64,000 bases of DNA from Aurelia coerulea. Lineage: Eukaryota > Cnidaria > Scyphozoa > Semaeostomeae > Ulmaridae. Every line of letters begins with the position of its first letter. Within the stretch, counting starts at the first letter, position 1. Both the position numbers and the translations under genes were made by a program. The DNA is taken from the NCBI GenBank assembly GCA_039566865.1, contig CM076948.1:20161001-20225000 (forward strand), read 5' to 3'. Shown piece after piece: positions 1-10,809 of this stretch. The notes under the pieces are model-generated. The model ran no database searches. It was given only the letters and a program-made list of their open reading frames with translations, and was not told the DNA's origin.

Positions 1-1111
1 TTTGAAAGGCAGCTCATCACCATGTTATTGTGTTGTGGTAATTTTTTGTATCAAGTTTGGCCTGCCCCCCCCCCCACTTTTCTGATCTCGTCGGGGGCCT
101 TGAATTTCTAATATTATCTAACTGCAAGCATGTTACTTGGCAATGTTGGGCTGTCGTACTTTATCACCTTAACAGTTGTTTTGGTTTGAATGCATTTGAT
201 CTGCCAAATATAACAATCTTAGATATTTTAGAAGTTTAGAATCTTTATAAGTTCCATATGTGATCCAACCCCCCCCCCCCCCCACCCACCCCGTGTTTGG
301 ATCACATACGAAAAGGAAAGGGTGATATAATTTTTTGCTTGTGATTTAACAAGTACTTGTTACTTTATCACATTGATGTTGATGTTCTTAATTCATAGGG
401 GTTTGTTTAAAGCAAGATATCTGCTTCATTATTATCAGACCTTGCATCAGTATGCATTTAGGTGGCACTTTTCTTGGAGAGAGTTTGTCTATCTGATGCA
501 GCAAATCACTTGGAGCAAATATAAAGAACAGTTCCCTTGAAAATTCCTTGTACTTCAGTCCTTCAGATACCACTTAACTGATTGCTAATGATAATGTATA
601 ATGATGATGAAATGTCTAATCTTGTCAAGTCTTTGGTTCCTTCCTTTATCTTTGGTCACTCTGAACTTTGGTCACTTTATCTTTGGTCACTTTGATAGGG
701 GGGGCTCTCTCCTCGATTAGTTTACCTATTGAGAGAGCTCCTCCTTTAAATAATTCTCTCCGTGGTGAATTTATATATATATGAAACTGAAACTCCTCTG
801 AAATTTCAAATTTATGTTCACTGTCCATGCTCAATTTTGTCAGAGTCATAAACTGTCTAAAATTCTTTCAAATTCACATGAATGAAACTTGGTATCAATG
901 TGTTGTTTTCTTGAGTCATATTTTGATGATTACTGATCACAGCAGCAACAACAACCAAAATACTAATTCCGTGGTCCGCGTTTTACGCATGTAGCGCTTA
1001 TGAAAACGAGGCTATCAAGTTATTCCGATTTCAGACACTGTTTGGCAACAAGTCTCTGTATTAGCGACAAATCAGTTCTAAGGAGCATACAGAGATTGTG
1101 TAGCCAGTCTA
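1..1111. repeat. Direct repeat, copy 1 (1.1 kb)
   Basis: This stretch matches 5907-7036 almost base for base in the same orientation and is cut by the left window edge. The main differences are homopolymer lengths, for example the C tracts near 67 and 271 and the G tract near 699. A short inverted repeat (about 258-268 with 295-306, arms reading TGTGATCCAA) flanks the second C tract in both copies. No coding gene is recognised. Similarity stops at about 1111, shortly before the target site of the Mutator-like element at 1143. Confidence 0.85.
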
Positions 1112-1231
1112 ATGGAATGGTAGAATCTAAGCTGTTCCGCATAACAAGGGGGAATTTCGTTTTCGACCAATCAGCGCATTTGTTGACATTTGGGGCCTCG
1201 ACCAATCAGAATGCACCATGACGTCACGTCA

Positions 1232-1414
1232 ATGGCGGAAGCTGTGGGAAGCTGCGAGGAAAACATCTCCCCCAATATCGCTCGAGCTGACAACGGTTAT
1301 CCAACTTTTGACCGATTTTATTGGTTTACATCAAAGTTTGGTAAATTTTGGAACTTTCTGCCACTGCAATTTTTGATCGATCGTTTTCTTCAAGAGAAAT
1401 CGTTTTTTAAATAA
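1232..1414 (+). other. Promoter/first-exon-like segment inside the MULE arm
   Basis: A 60-codon reading frame begins at an ATG in good context (gtcaATGGCGG) and is mirrored in the other arm at 4147-4329 on the minus strand with only a few changes. Just upstream lie two CCAAT-type motifs (gaccaatcag at 1167 and 1199) and a TGACGTCA CRE-like octamer near 1219. The frame runs through a donor-like ggtaaat at about 1339. The peptide starts MAEAVGSCEENISPN and I do not recognise it. Further in, near 1682, is a GGCGGGAAAA E2F-like site. This could be host promoter plus exon sequence captured by the element, or the element's own promoter. No expression evidence can be read from sequence. Confidence 0.35.
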
Positions 1415-2255
1415 CACTAAAATTCGAGGCTTTGATGAGAATACCATCCCCTTAGGCCCTTTTTCAAACCTGCGATCTTTCGTCTTCTTTTCCAAGAAAA
1501 GTCGAAGATTTCCTTAACTTTTCGTAGCCACATCCCACAAATAAAAATTTTTCACAAAAATAATAGTCACCCGAGTCCCCTGGGATGGCGCGATTCTTTG
1601 TTTTGGCCAAAGTAAATCTCATTCATCAGTTTCCTCGGCAGCGTTCTTTTGATTCTCTTACTTGATTGGCTCTTTTGAGAGATTTGGCGGGAAAAAAGCT
1701 CGGTGACTGGAAGAAGGAAATGTCAGGTGCTAAGTTTATTCAGTAAACAAATATGCCGAAGTTTAAGAAAACTTGTGGAAATGCCTTCCGCACAGAGTGG
1801 GTCAAACAATACAAAACATTCTATGCTTGTGAAATTGAAAGCTGAGGGATTGATTGTTGGTTTGTTTCCTTGTTTTAATTCGATCTTTGATTGAGGAGGG
1901 AGGAAGGAAAAAGTGGAGATAAGTTGTACAGAGAAGTAGAGAATGTTTGCACATCATGCCCGAAGAAAGTTTCAAACCCGACTGGCTCGATATATACGTG
2001 CATCGCATAGATTGAGAATAATAAAACAGGTAGATATAATCTAAGAAACCTTCTTATGGAATGGAGTTCATGTATTTATCTTTTAATAAGAAACTGTCTT
2101 TAAGAAACTCAGCTATCGGATCACGAAAAGATAAAGGAACTCCAGTACTGGGAAAATATAACTTGAGAAACCATTCATTTTAATAAAGGAAATCCTCGTC
2201 ACATTTTTAGTTCATTCTCACTTGTTTCCTGTTCTACTCGCAAAGTACTTCGGTA

Positions 2256-2507
2256 CAGAGATGGCGCCAGGGAAGAAATGCTAGGGGGGCAAATACTGCC
2301 AGAGTGCCGACAGTGAGAAATTTTTTCTGAACGAGTTCAATTCAAGTTCACTGAGATGACAACGCAGCAAAGAAATCTGGAGGTTTAGGTTATGAAAATG
2401 CCGACAGTGCGTAGAAATTGTCGAAAATTTAAGTGCCGATGGGGGGGCTGAGTGAAATTTTGGGGGGGCTCCTGCCCCCCCTAGCACCCCCGCTGGCGCC
2501 ATCCCTG
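2256..2507. mobile_element. hAT-like MITE nested in the MULE arm
   Basis: The 252-bp element has terminal inverted repeats CAGAGATGGCGCCAG and CAGGGATGGCGCCAG. It is flanked by a perfect 8-bp duplication, CTTCGGTA, at 2248-2255 and 2508-2515. The opposite palindrome arm (about 3300-3320) keeps a single uninterrupted copy of the target, which is the empty site. An 8-bp duplication with CAGRG ends is the usual hAT pattern. It has G- and C-rich tracts inside and no coding capacity. It inserted after the palindrome formed. Confidence 0.85.
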
Positions 2508-4427
2508 CTTCGGTAATATGTAAACATTGGAAAAGCTTCAAGAAACGTTCTGAAAAATTCACGAAGGCACAGGTAGTGAACGTGAAGATTGTTATGGAAA
2601 AATTTTCTGAGAACTAAAAATGTGATAATTTCTAGAAATTCAGTATTGGCCAAAATTCTTAGTTTCTTATGAAAAATACGTGTAAAGAGATTTCAATGCA
2701 GGCTGTTTTCTCAATTTCTTATAGCAAGGAGATTTCAACTCTTTGCTTTTGCATTTATCGAACCATTACTCTGGGATGTATTTTAAATTCAGTAAATTTA
2801 AATTTCATCATACTTCAACATCTAGTTGACTTTTCCACCTGGATTAAGTTGTGTCTCATCTTTCCATAAGCAAGATTTCTTCAGATCCTATTTATGAATA
2901 AAATAAAAGGTTTTGGGCTTCTTTACTCTCTCCATATATCTTAATAATGTTTAAACTTTAAGAAAATGCATCTTTTGGATTTTTTGTACCTAAGTTTCTT
3001 GTAAAAATGAATGTGTGAATTATGAAATTTACTGAATTTAAAATACATCCCAGAGTAATGGTTCGATAAATGCAAAAGCAAAGAGTTGAAATCTCCTTGC
3101 TATAAGAAATTGAGAAAACAGCCTGCATTGAAATCTCTTTACACGTATTTTTCATAAGAAACTAAGAATTTTGGCCAATACTGAATTTCTAGAAATTATC
3201 ACATTTTTAGTTCTCAGAATTGTTCCATAACAATCTTCACGTTCACTACCTGTGCCTTCGTGAATTTTTCAGAACGTTTCTTGAAGCTTTTCCAATGTTT
3301 ACATATTACCGAAGTACTTCGCGAGTAGAACAGGAAACAAGTGAAAATGAACTAAAAATGTGACGACGATTTCCTTTATTAAAATGAATGGTTTCTCAAG
3401 TTATATTTTCCCAGTACTGGAGTTCCTTTATCTTTTCATGATCCGATAGCTGAGTTTCTTATAGGCAGTTTCTTATTAAAAGATAAATACATGAACTCCA
3501 TTCCATAAGAAGGTTTCTTAGATTATATCTACCTGTTTTATTATTCTCAATCTATGCGATGCACGTATATATCGAGCCAGTCGGGTTTGAAACTTTCTTC
3601 AGGCATGATGTGCAAACATTCTCTACTTCTCTGTACAACTTATCTCCACTTTTTCCTTCCTCCCTCCTCAATCAAAGATCGAATTAAAACAAGGAAACAA
3701 GCCAACAATCAATCCCTCAGCTTTCAATTTCACAAGCATAGAATGTTTTGTATTGTTTGACCCACTCTGTGCGCAAGGGATTTCCACAAGTTTTCTTAAA
3801 CTTCGGCATATTTGTTTACTGAATAAACTTAGCACCTGACATTTCCTTCTTCCAGTCACCGAGCTTTTTTCCCGCCAGATCTCTCAAAAGAGCCAATCAA
3901 GTAAGAGAATCAAAAGAACGCTGCCGAGGAAACTGATGAATGAGATTTACTTTGGCCAAAACAAAGAATCGCGCCATCCCAGGGGACTCGGGTGACTATT
4001 ACTTTTGTGAAAAATTTTATTTGTGGGATGTGGCTACGAAAAGTTAAGGAAATCTTCGACTTTTCTTGGAAAAGAAGACGAAAGATCGCAGGTTTGAAAA
4101 AGGGCCTAAGGGGATGGTATTCTCATCAAAGCCTCGAATTTTAGTGTTATTTAAAAAACGATTTCTCTTGAAGAAAACGATCGATCGAAAATTGCAGTGG
4201 CAGAAAGTTCCAAAATTTACCAAACTTTGATGTAAACCAATAAAATCGGTCAAAAGTTGGATAACCGTTGTCAGCTCGAGCGATATTGGGGGAGATGTTT
4301 TCCTCGCAGCTTCCCACATCTTCCGCCATTGACGTGACGTCATGGTGCATTCTGATTGGTCGAGGCCCCAAATGTCAACAAATGCGCTGATTGGTCGAAA
4401 ACGAAATTCCCCCTTGTTGTTCCGCAT

Positions 4428-5831
4428 GCAAAAACGTCCAATTCCACGTCTGCAGCTCTTTCATTGAGACCCTTTGGCGCAAAAGTTTCAAGTCGATATT
4501 GCCAAAACAACTCTTTCCTTCTTTTTGGTAGCCTGCGTGCAGACTTTACTTTCCACTGCGAAGGAGAGCCAAGGTGGATCTTGTAAAGTCTGCGAATTAG
4601 CGCCCATTATTGAGTTCTGAGATCTTGCGCAATGATGCTCGCCTTTGTCCGGCTATTGTCTGTTAGCCAATCAGTGTTTAGTTTGAGATTCTAAGGACCC
4701 AATCAAAAGCCGACAGGATCGTCACATTTTTCGCAACTCTTTGTGGTCATTGTTTGCGACACAAGACGAAACCGTTTTCGTAAATTCAAAATTGAGGAAG
4801 TTGCTGTGCGTGGTAAACGAGTTCGCCGATGATGAAGTGTGCCGCCCAGTTTGCCTGTCTTCGGGACTTGATAACTTGGCATGAAACGTTGTTTTGAAGG
4901 AATTATAAACAGTCAAGCATATTCTAAAGGTGAAAGAAGTCTACAACGATCACGAGGCAATTCTTTGAAAGTTTCTCCGCTCCGAGGACAGAATGTTTAC
5001 TTCAGGCTAGGCCTAAACTTTCATTTGATGCGCTGATCATCAGATGGGTAATGGTGTGCTGGTAGTACCCTTAGCTTAGACACGTGTCAGCAAGTGGGGT
5101 TCTTGAATCACTGGTGAGTCTTTCATGCCTATTACCTCTGCAGTTTGCAGGCTCTGAAGTTTGTGGGTGGGATGGGATTCTCTTCGCATGATAGGGATTA
5201 TTTTTCCTTCCTGTTTTAAGTGTCAATTTATTGCGCAAGATTGCGCTCCTCTTCGAAGGAGAAACTTTGCATTCAGAACTTGATAATGGACGCTAATTCG
5301 TAGACTAGCTACACTAGTCCCTCGATTTCGCTGTTGTTGTTGTTGCTGATGGCCAGCTCAATGAGGGACTAGTTGCCAGAGAGTGTCTCAAATCGGAATT
5401 TTCAGAACGAAAAACCTGATTGTAATCTGATTGGAGCATTTCGGCTAAAACAATTGAACATTTTTTTGTAGCCAATCAACTTTTCCTCTCTTTACTTATT
5501 TTTACTGGAAAACCTCCCTTTGAAGTAGAGGCCTGTTTGGTCTGAGTTTTTCAAGAAGAAGCAATGGCGTCCGGCGCTGTCGTCGCAGCTTGATCGACCT
5601 GAAGAGCAGAAGCAAATGAAGCTGAAGGAATTTAGCTAGCCATTTGGCATAGATATTTGTTTGTGCTCTAACAGGAAATGGCAAAATGTAATGCTGTTGT
5701 GATACTTGAGAGGCATTTTCAAGACAGCAGTGAGTGTCAGTCTGTCAGTACACTGCAGTGTAGTGTAGGCCTACTCTAAGTTCAGGTTAGTGATTTTTTC
5801 GTTTACATTTGGCTCGTGTATTTCAATTTCA
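4428..5831. other. Unannotated sequence, no gene recognised
   Basis: Only short, unrecognised reading frames occur. Visible structure is limited to the hairpin repeat at 4524-4606, a small inverted pair (ctagtccctcga near 5308 and tgagggactag near 5361) and several CCAAT-like motifs. The part at 4475-4600 is repeated in inverted orientation at 7037-7147. Confidence 0.5.
4524..4606. repeat. Short hairpin repeat, copy 1
   Basis: An ~80-bp unit has partly inverted ends (TGCAGACTTTAC and GTAAAGTCTGC). It recurs in inverted orientation at 7037-7112 and as a partial copy at about 8440-8491. It resembles a very small MITE. No clear target duplication was found. Confidence 0.6.
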
Positions 5832-5906
5832 GGGCCTCCGATGACTTGGGGACCGGGGGGGGGGGCCGGGGGGCCACGCCCCCCAGATGTTTGCAAAACA
5901 TGCCGT

Positions 5907-7036
5907 TTTGAAAGGCAGCTCATCATCATGTTATTGTGTTGTGGTAATTTTTTGTATCAAGTTTGGCCTGCCCCCCCCCCCCCCCCCACTTTTCTGATCT
6001 CGTCGGGGGCCTTGAATTTCTAATATTATCTAACTGCAAGCATGTTACTTGGCAATGTTGAGCTGTTGTACTTTATCACCTTAACAGTTGTTTTGGTTTG
6101 AATGCATTTGATCTGCCAAAATAAAACAATCTTAGATATTCTAGAAGTTTAGAATCTTTATAAGTTCCATATGTGATCCAACCCCCCCCCCCCCTCCCCA
6201 CCCCGTGTTTGGATCACATACGAAAAGGAAAGGGTGATATAATTTTTTGCATGTGATTTAACAAGTACTTGTTACTTTATCACATTGATGTTGATGTTCT
6301 TAATTCATAGGGGTTTGTTTAAAGCAAGATATCTGCTTCATTGTTATCAGACCTCGCATCAGCATGCATTTAGGTGGCACTTTTCTTGGAGAGAGTTTGT
6401 CTATCTGATGCAGCAAATCACTTGGAGCAAATATAAAGAACAGTTCCCTTGAAAATTCCTTGTACTTCAGTCCTTCAGATACCACTTAACTGATTGCTAA
6501 TGATAATGTATAATGATGATGAAATGTCTAATCTTGTCAAGTCTTTGGTTCCTTCCTTTATCTTTGGTCACTCTGAACTTTGGTCACTTTATCTTTGGTC
6601 ACTTTGATGGGGGGGGGGGGGGGGGGGGGCTCTCTCCTCGATTAGTTTACCTATTGAGAGAGCTCCTCCTTTAAATAATTCTCTCCGTGGTGAATTTATA
6701 TATATGTGAAACTGAAACTCCTCTGAAATTTCAAATTTATGTTCACTGTCCATGCTCAATTTTGTCAGAGTCATAAACTGTCTAAAATTCTTTCAAATTC
6801 ACATGAATGAAACTTGGTATCAATGTGTTGTTTTCTCGAGTCATATTTTGATGATTACTGATCACAGCAGCAACAACAACCAAAATACTAATTCCGTGGT
6901 CCGCGCTTTACGCATGTAGCGCTTATGAAAACGAGGCTATCAAGTTAGTCCGATTTCAGACACTGTTTGGCAACAAGTCTCTGTATTAGCGACAAATCAG
7001 TTCTAAGGAGCATACAGAGATTGTGTAGCCAGTCTA
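5907..7036. repeat. Direct repeat, copy 2 (1.1 kb)
   Basis: This is the second copy of 1-1111, same orientation, with longer C and G tracts (near 5970, 6181 and 6608). Sequence just before it (from 5832) and its first ~110 bp have partly matching GGGCCTCCGATGA / GGCCCCCGACGA ends, suggesting a small G-rich MITE whose left part lies outside the window for copy 1. After 7036 the sequence switches abruptly to the inverted hairpin repeat rather than continuing as copy 1 does. Confidence 0.85.
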
Positions 7037-7147
7037 GCTAATTCGCAGACTTTACAAGATCCTCATAGACTCTCCTTCGCAGTGGAAAGTAAAGTCTGCA
7101 CGCAGGCTATCTTTTTGGCAATATCGACTTGAAACTTTTGCGCCAAG
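7037..7147. repeat. Inverted copy of 4475-4600, with hairpin repeat
   Basis: The reverse complement of 4475-4600 is found here: the short hairpin repeat (7037-7112) plus the adjacent ~35 bp (caatatcgacttgaaac...). The presence of flanking non-hairpin sequence in both places implies a local inverted duplication rather than two independent insertions. Confidence 0.65.
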
Positions 7148-7961
7148 ATCTACGTTGATTCCCAGATCTACGTTGCTACTTCTAACATGCGTTCAATTCT
7201 TTTCTTACGAATTTTTCCGACTCCATATTAAGACATCCACTAATTACGTAACATTTTCTCAATTTTTAGTCCCCTTTCCTTCCCTCCTTACACACCACGT
7301 GAATAGGGCAAACAGAAAACTTTATATAGAGCACAACAAGGATAAATAATGTTACAATAGGATCCACTACATATATGATTAGCGATTAGCGATTAGCGAA
7401 TAAGCGATTAGCGACTGCAGGTGGAGTTTTAATGTTAACCTTTAGAAATTTTCTGAAGATTTACCCCAAAACATGATAGCGTCGTGTTTTCAACTTTACT
7501 GTCATATCATGCCGTCTGCATGAATGTAGCGTCTGACGTAAGTCTAAAGCCTAACGTAATACCTACAGCTTAGCTTAAAGTTAAAGATTAACAGTTTCTA
7601 AGTTTCCAAGTAAATGAAGACCTCTGTATGCTTCGGGATTAAGCTCCACATTATTTCGAGATTTCCGAGAAGGAATATTTGAGTCGCAAAAGATACCGAC
7701 AGATTTTGCTGGATTATTCATGAATGGTCATGTTTATCCCCCCCGGTAGCCGACCACGCACCAATGAAAACTGTCGGTTTTCGGCTATGTTTAAAACGCG
7801 GATCGGCGATTGTTGGATGGTTGGATGGTTGGATTGTTGGACTGCAGGCAACATAATTCCACTCGAAAGTTGAAAGGTCGCTTGGGAAGATCGATGGCGC
7901 TCAGGCCTTGGGATAAAAATCCAGATGCTTAAATAACGGACTCATCGTAATAAACCCTGGA
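7148..7961. other. Unannotated sequence with short repeats
   Basis: No gene is seen. There is a 7-bp tandem (gattagc-type units, 7378-7415), a ggatggttggat run near 7815, and a ~105-bp stretch (about 7568-7672) whose diverged copy is at 13712-13808. Confidence 0.45.
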
Positions 7962-8152
7962 CTTGCTACAAGTCTCACTAATGATCAATAAGCAAACGGG
8001 AGGGGGAATGGAGGGCAAGGGGAAGGAGAAAAGGAAGGGGGAAAAGGAAATAGACCGAAACTTCCCTTTCAATTTTCTTTTTCCTATTCACCTTCCCTTT
8101 GTCCTCCTTTTCGATCCCATTTGTTTATTGATCGAGAGGGAAACTTGTAGCA
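7962..8152. repeat. Foldback MITE with purine-rich arms
   Basis: The ~190-bp palindrome has ends ttgctacaagt...acttgtagcaa and arms of more than 80 bp that meet near 8060. The plus-strand left arm is almost all purine (GGA/AAG runs) and the right arm almost all pyrimidine. There is no coding potential. The 8153-8440 stretch after it holds nothing recognisable. Confidence 0.7.
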
Positions 8153-8439
8153 ATTCCAAATAAACCCACAAATGCAACATTATACACTGTGATATGTGGA
8201 GAGAAACTGTTAAAAGAATAACAGAAATCCCATGGGAATATTTCGCATCACAATCATCAAAGATGGTGAACAGAAGGCAACACATTTCTTATAATTCCTT
8301 GTTGTGCGAAACTCAAACAATGACTGAGGACGCAGATTCAAAATTTCTCAATTAGAAATTAAAACTCCAGCACCAGACATTTGGATTCATTCTTTTCATT
8401 TTATGAGGCATACTCGTTTTTTCTCCTAAAAAACCTAAG

Positions 8440-8491
8440 ATGCTCATAGATTCTCCTTCGCAGTGGAAAGTAAAGTCTGCACGCAGGCTAA
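8440..8491. repeat. Short hairpin repeat, partial copy 3
   Basis: It matches the 7060-7112 part of the hairpin repeat in the same orientation, then stops exactly where the LINE reading frame at 8492 begins. This suggests that the LINE integrated next to, or into, this repeat. Confidence 0.6.
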
Positions 8492-9706
8492 CGTTTATTA
8501 GACTTCTTAAAAATACACAAAATTCTATACAAGCTGCAATTTGGTTTCCGAGAAAACCACTCTACTGCTTTGGCACTAACTGAAGCCTTAAATGCAATAT
8601 ACACTAGCCTTAATAAAGGGAACTTTGTACTCGGGGTTTTCCTCGACCTTAAAAAAGCCTTTGATACAATTGACCACAACATCTTAATAAAAAAGCTAGA
8701 ACATTACGGTCTTCGTGGACTTTCAAGCAAATGGTTTACTAGCTACCTTTCAAATCGAAAACAATTTACTTACGTAAACGGCCACCGCTCTAGACTTGGC
8801 ACAATTCACACAGGTTTCCCGCAGGGGTCTGTCTTAGGCCCTATACTCTTCACAATCTATGTCAACGATATGGCCAACGCTACAAAATTACAACCACGAC
8901 TTTTTGCAGACGACACCAATATTTTCGCGTCTGGCAAAAATATTGATGTGCTGATAGAAGACACAAATGCAGAATTACAAAAGTTGCATACTTGGTTCAA
9001 AGCAAACAGATTGAAACTAAGCATAGAGAAAACTTCCTACTGCATCTATTCCCCCAAAAAGACTAATCCCACACCAAACACCAGCATCAAAATTGGAGAA
9101 GATATCAAAAGGTCTAGCTACGTCAAATACTTAGGATTAACCATAGATGAAAAACTTACATGGGAAAAACACCTAGAAGAATTAGGGTCTAAAATAGTTC
9201 GCTATGCTTCAATATTTCGTAAAGTTAGACATCTACTTCCTAGAAATTGTTTACAGTCCCTCTACAATGCATTCATTCAGTCTAGAATAGACTATGTCAT
9301 TGAAATTTATGGTGATGCTTCAAAGAAGCTTCTCAAGCGAACTCAGGTTCACCAAAATAGAATACTCAAAATCTTGCAGTACAAAAATATATGCACGTCA
9401 ACCAATGCTATACACAGAGATTTCAGTGTGCTAAAAATCTCAGACCAATACGAATTGAAAATTCTACGACTGATGCATTTGTATACGAACAACAATGAAA
9501 AACTACCAGATGCTTTTCAGAATTTATTCCAAACTAGATCAAGCATTCATAACTATCACATTCGCTACAGTGATAATTTCGAAGTACCAAAAACTAAAAA
9601 TCGTTTTGGCGATCGAGCTATAACCGTCAAAGGCCCCAGGTTATGGAACTCTCAACCCTCTGAACTTAAAAAACAGCTCCCCTTAAAGAATATGTCAAGG
9701 CTCTAA
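8492..9706 (+). pseudogene. LINE reverse transcriptase, 5'-truncated (CR1/L2/Rex1 type)
   Basis: The open frame encodes the reverse transcriptase and C-terminal region of a non-LTR retrotransposon. Visible motifs in order are QFGFRENHST, the palm motif FLDLKKAFDTIDHNIL, GFPQGSVLGPILF, the catalytic FADD, and KYLGLTIDEKLTWEKH, followed by the typical C-terminal segment up to GPRLWNSQPSELK. The frame is open back to 8492, where a stop and the hairpin repeat mark the truncation point. The upstream endonuclease and ORF1 are absent. The catalytic Asp pair is intact, but the copy is dead on arrival because of the missing 5' half. Clade placement (L2/Rex1-like) is inferred from the 3' hairpin that follows. 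Confidence 0.9.
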
Positions 9707-9935
9707 AAGAATACAAACTAGGTTCCTATGTATAAAATATGATCATTGAACTAACAATGAGATCTTTCTGCGCATTTTTCATTTTCATTTTAGTTAATTT
9801 GTAAGCAGTGTATTACTTACATGAGTAGGTATTTTATAGTTTTCCAGCCTAAAATTGTATTAACCTAATTTTCGTATATAACCTCATATTGTATAACCGC
9901 ATATTGTATAATCAACCGTTCTGTTTTGTTTGTAA

Positions 9936-9974
9936 GCGCCCCAGACTCGATAAGCTCTGCTTCTTCTGGGGCGC
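9936..9974 (+). other. LINE 3' terminal hairpin
   Basis: A perfect 10-bp stem, GCGCCCCAGA / TCTGGGGCGC, with a 19-nt loop lies ~230 bp after the reverse transcriptase stop. 3' hairpins are known in some LINE clades as the RNA signal recognised by the reverse transcriptase. Here it marks the likely end of the LINE copy starting at 8492. Confidence 0.65.
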
Positions 9975-10399
9975 ATGAAATCATATGTAGTTAGTATTAT
10001 CATCATGGGCGCACATGCTTCTGTCATCCCTAGAATCGTTAGCTCTTCTCTAATGGAAGCTCTGGTTTGGGCCTAAGAGGAAATTTTACACTTGCTGATA
10101 TATTGCTCTGCAATCAAGTTACCGAAAATTATAAGAAAAATACCGAAATATAATTCAGCCATTTAGGGTTAACATAAAAATAGTTTCTCGGTGATTTGAC
10201 GGGAACTCTTGGCCTCCGAATTTTTCAAACTTGTATACAGTTTTTTGGGACACCTGGTACTTATTTTTGTAAAAAAGACAGCGAGTGGACCAGTCCAGAA
10301 CTTTTAACATTCAAACATTTTTTCTATTCATATTTGGACAAATCTTATATTTCTGACGTTTTAGCTATCTATCTTTCAATTTATTTATTCTAATGGCAT

Positions 10400-10519
10400 T
10401 TTAAATCATACTTTAGAGCTAGCTTGTAACTTTCCCCATCATGCCTAAATTGAGAATGATGGGTGTCATCGTCTAGAAATTTCTTGTTGGGAATAAACAG
10501 TTTCCATTATTATTATTTG
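10400..10519 (+). mobile_element. LINE 3'-end fragment
   Basis: An 8-bp perfect stem (CCCATCAT / ATGATGGG, about 10434-10463) is followed by a short (ATT)n tail at about 10504-10516. That is the layout of the 3' end of a severely 5'-truncated LINE. No reverse transcriptase sequence precedes it. An isolated MITE-like terminus (ttttttgggacacctggta, near 10240-10258) lies upstream without a partner. Confidence 0.4.
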
Positions 10520-10809
10520 TACTTTCCAAAAAATTATTTCCAATATGTGTTGATTCTAGCATTTCGCACTCAAAGTTGAACTGCTTTCTAGTCCATTTTT
10601 TGGTAAATCTAACAACCACTGAATTCCTAGTTAGCTTGGTACCAAGGTATTTTGAAACAGAGCAGAGATCAGATCTGTTTTTACATTTTCTTTGAATCAG
10701 GTTTTTGGAGGGAAATCATAGCTTAAACTGATCAAGGAGCATCTCAAAAGACAGTCATGCCTTACAATTAACTGATGATACAAAGCATAAACCAAGGCAT
10801 CTTTAAGGT
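10520..10809. other. Unannotated sequence
   Basis: No gene, RNA or repeat structure was recognised here. Confidence 0.4.

Larger units (their letters stand above)
1143..4418. mobile_element. Mutator-like non-autonomous element, giant palindrome
   Basis: Two long arms (1143-2800 and 3025-4418) are reverse complements, with a ~224-bp loop. The ends read AACAAGGGGG...CCCCCTTGTT and are flanked by a perfect 9-bp direct repeat, GTTCCGCAT, at 1134-1142 and 4419-4427. A 9-bp duplication with very long terminal inverted repeats is typical of Mutator (MULE) elements. Two other 9-bp-duplication elements in the window (11830-12429 and 17988-18581) also begin AACAA(A)GG. No transposase is encoded, so mobilisation must be in trans. 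The left arm is ~260 bp longer because a second element inserted at 2256-2507. What carries the palindrome's evolution (foldback or captured host DNA) is inference. Confidence 0.8.

Noticed and set aside
4044..4427. 127-codon minus-strand frame in the right arm of the large MULE.
   Set aside because: It starts in the target duplication and runs along the arm in a different frame from the first-exon-like segment; the mirrored arm does not keep the whole frame open.
7378..7415. Heptamer tandem (gattagc) considered as telomere-like.
   Set aside because: The common animal telomere repeat is TTAGGG; this short run of about five units does not match it and is a simple repeat.
10240..10258. Lone ttttttgggacacctggta terminus of the CCGGGTG MITE type.
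   Set aside because: No inverted partner was found within a reasonable distance; too short to annotate as an element.
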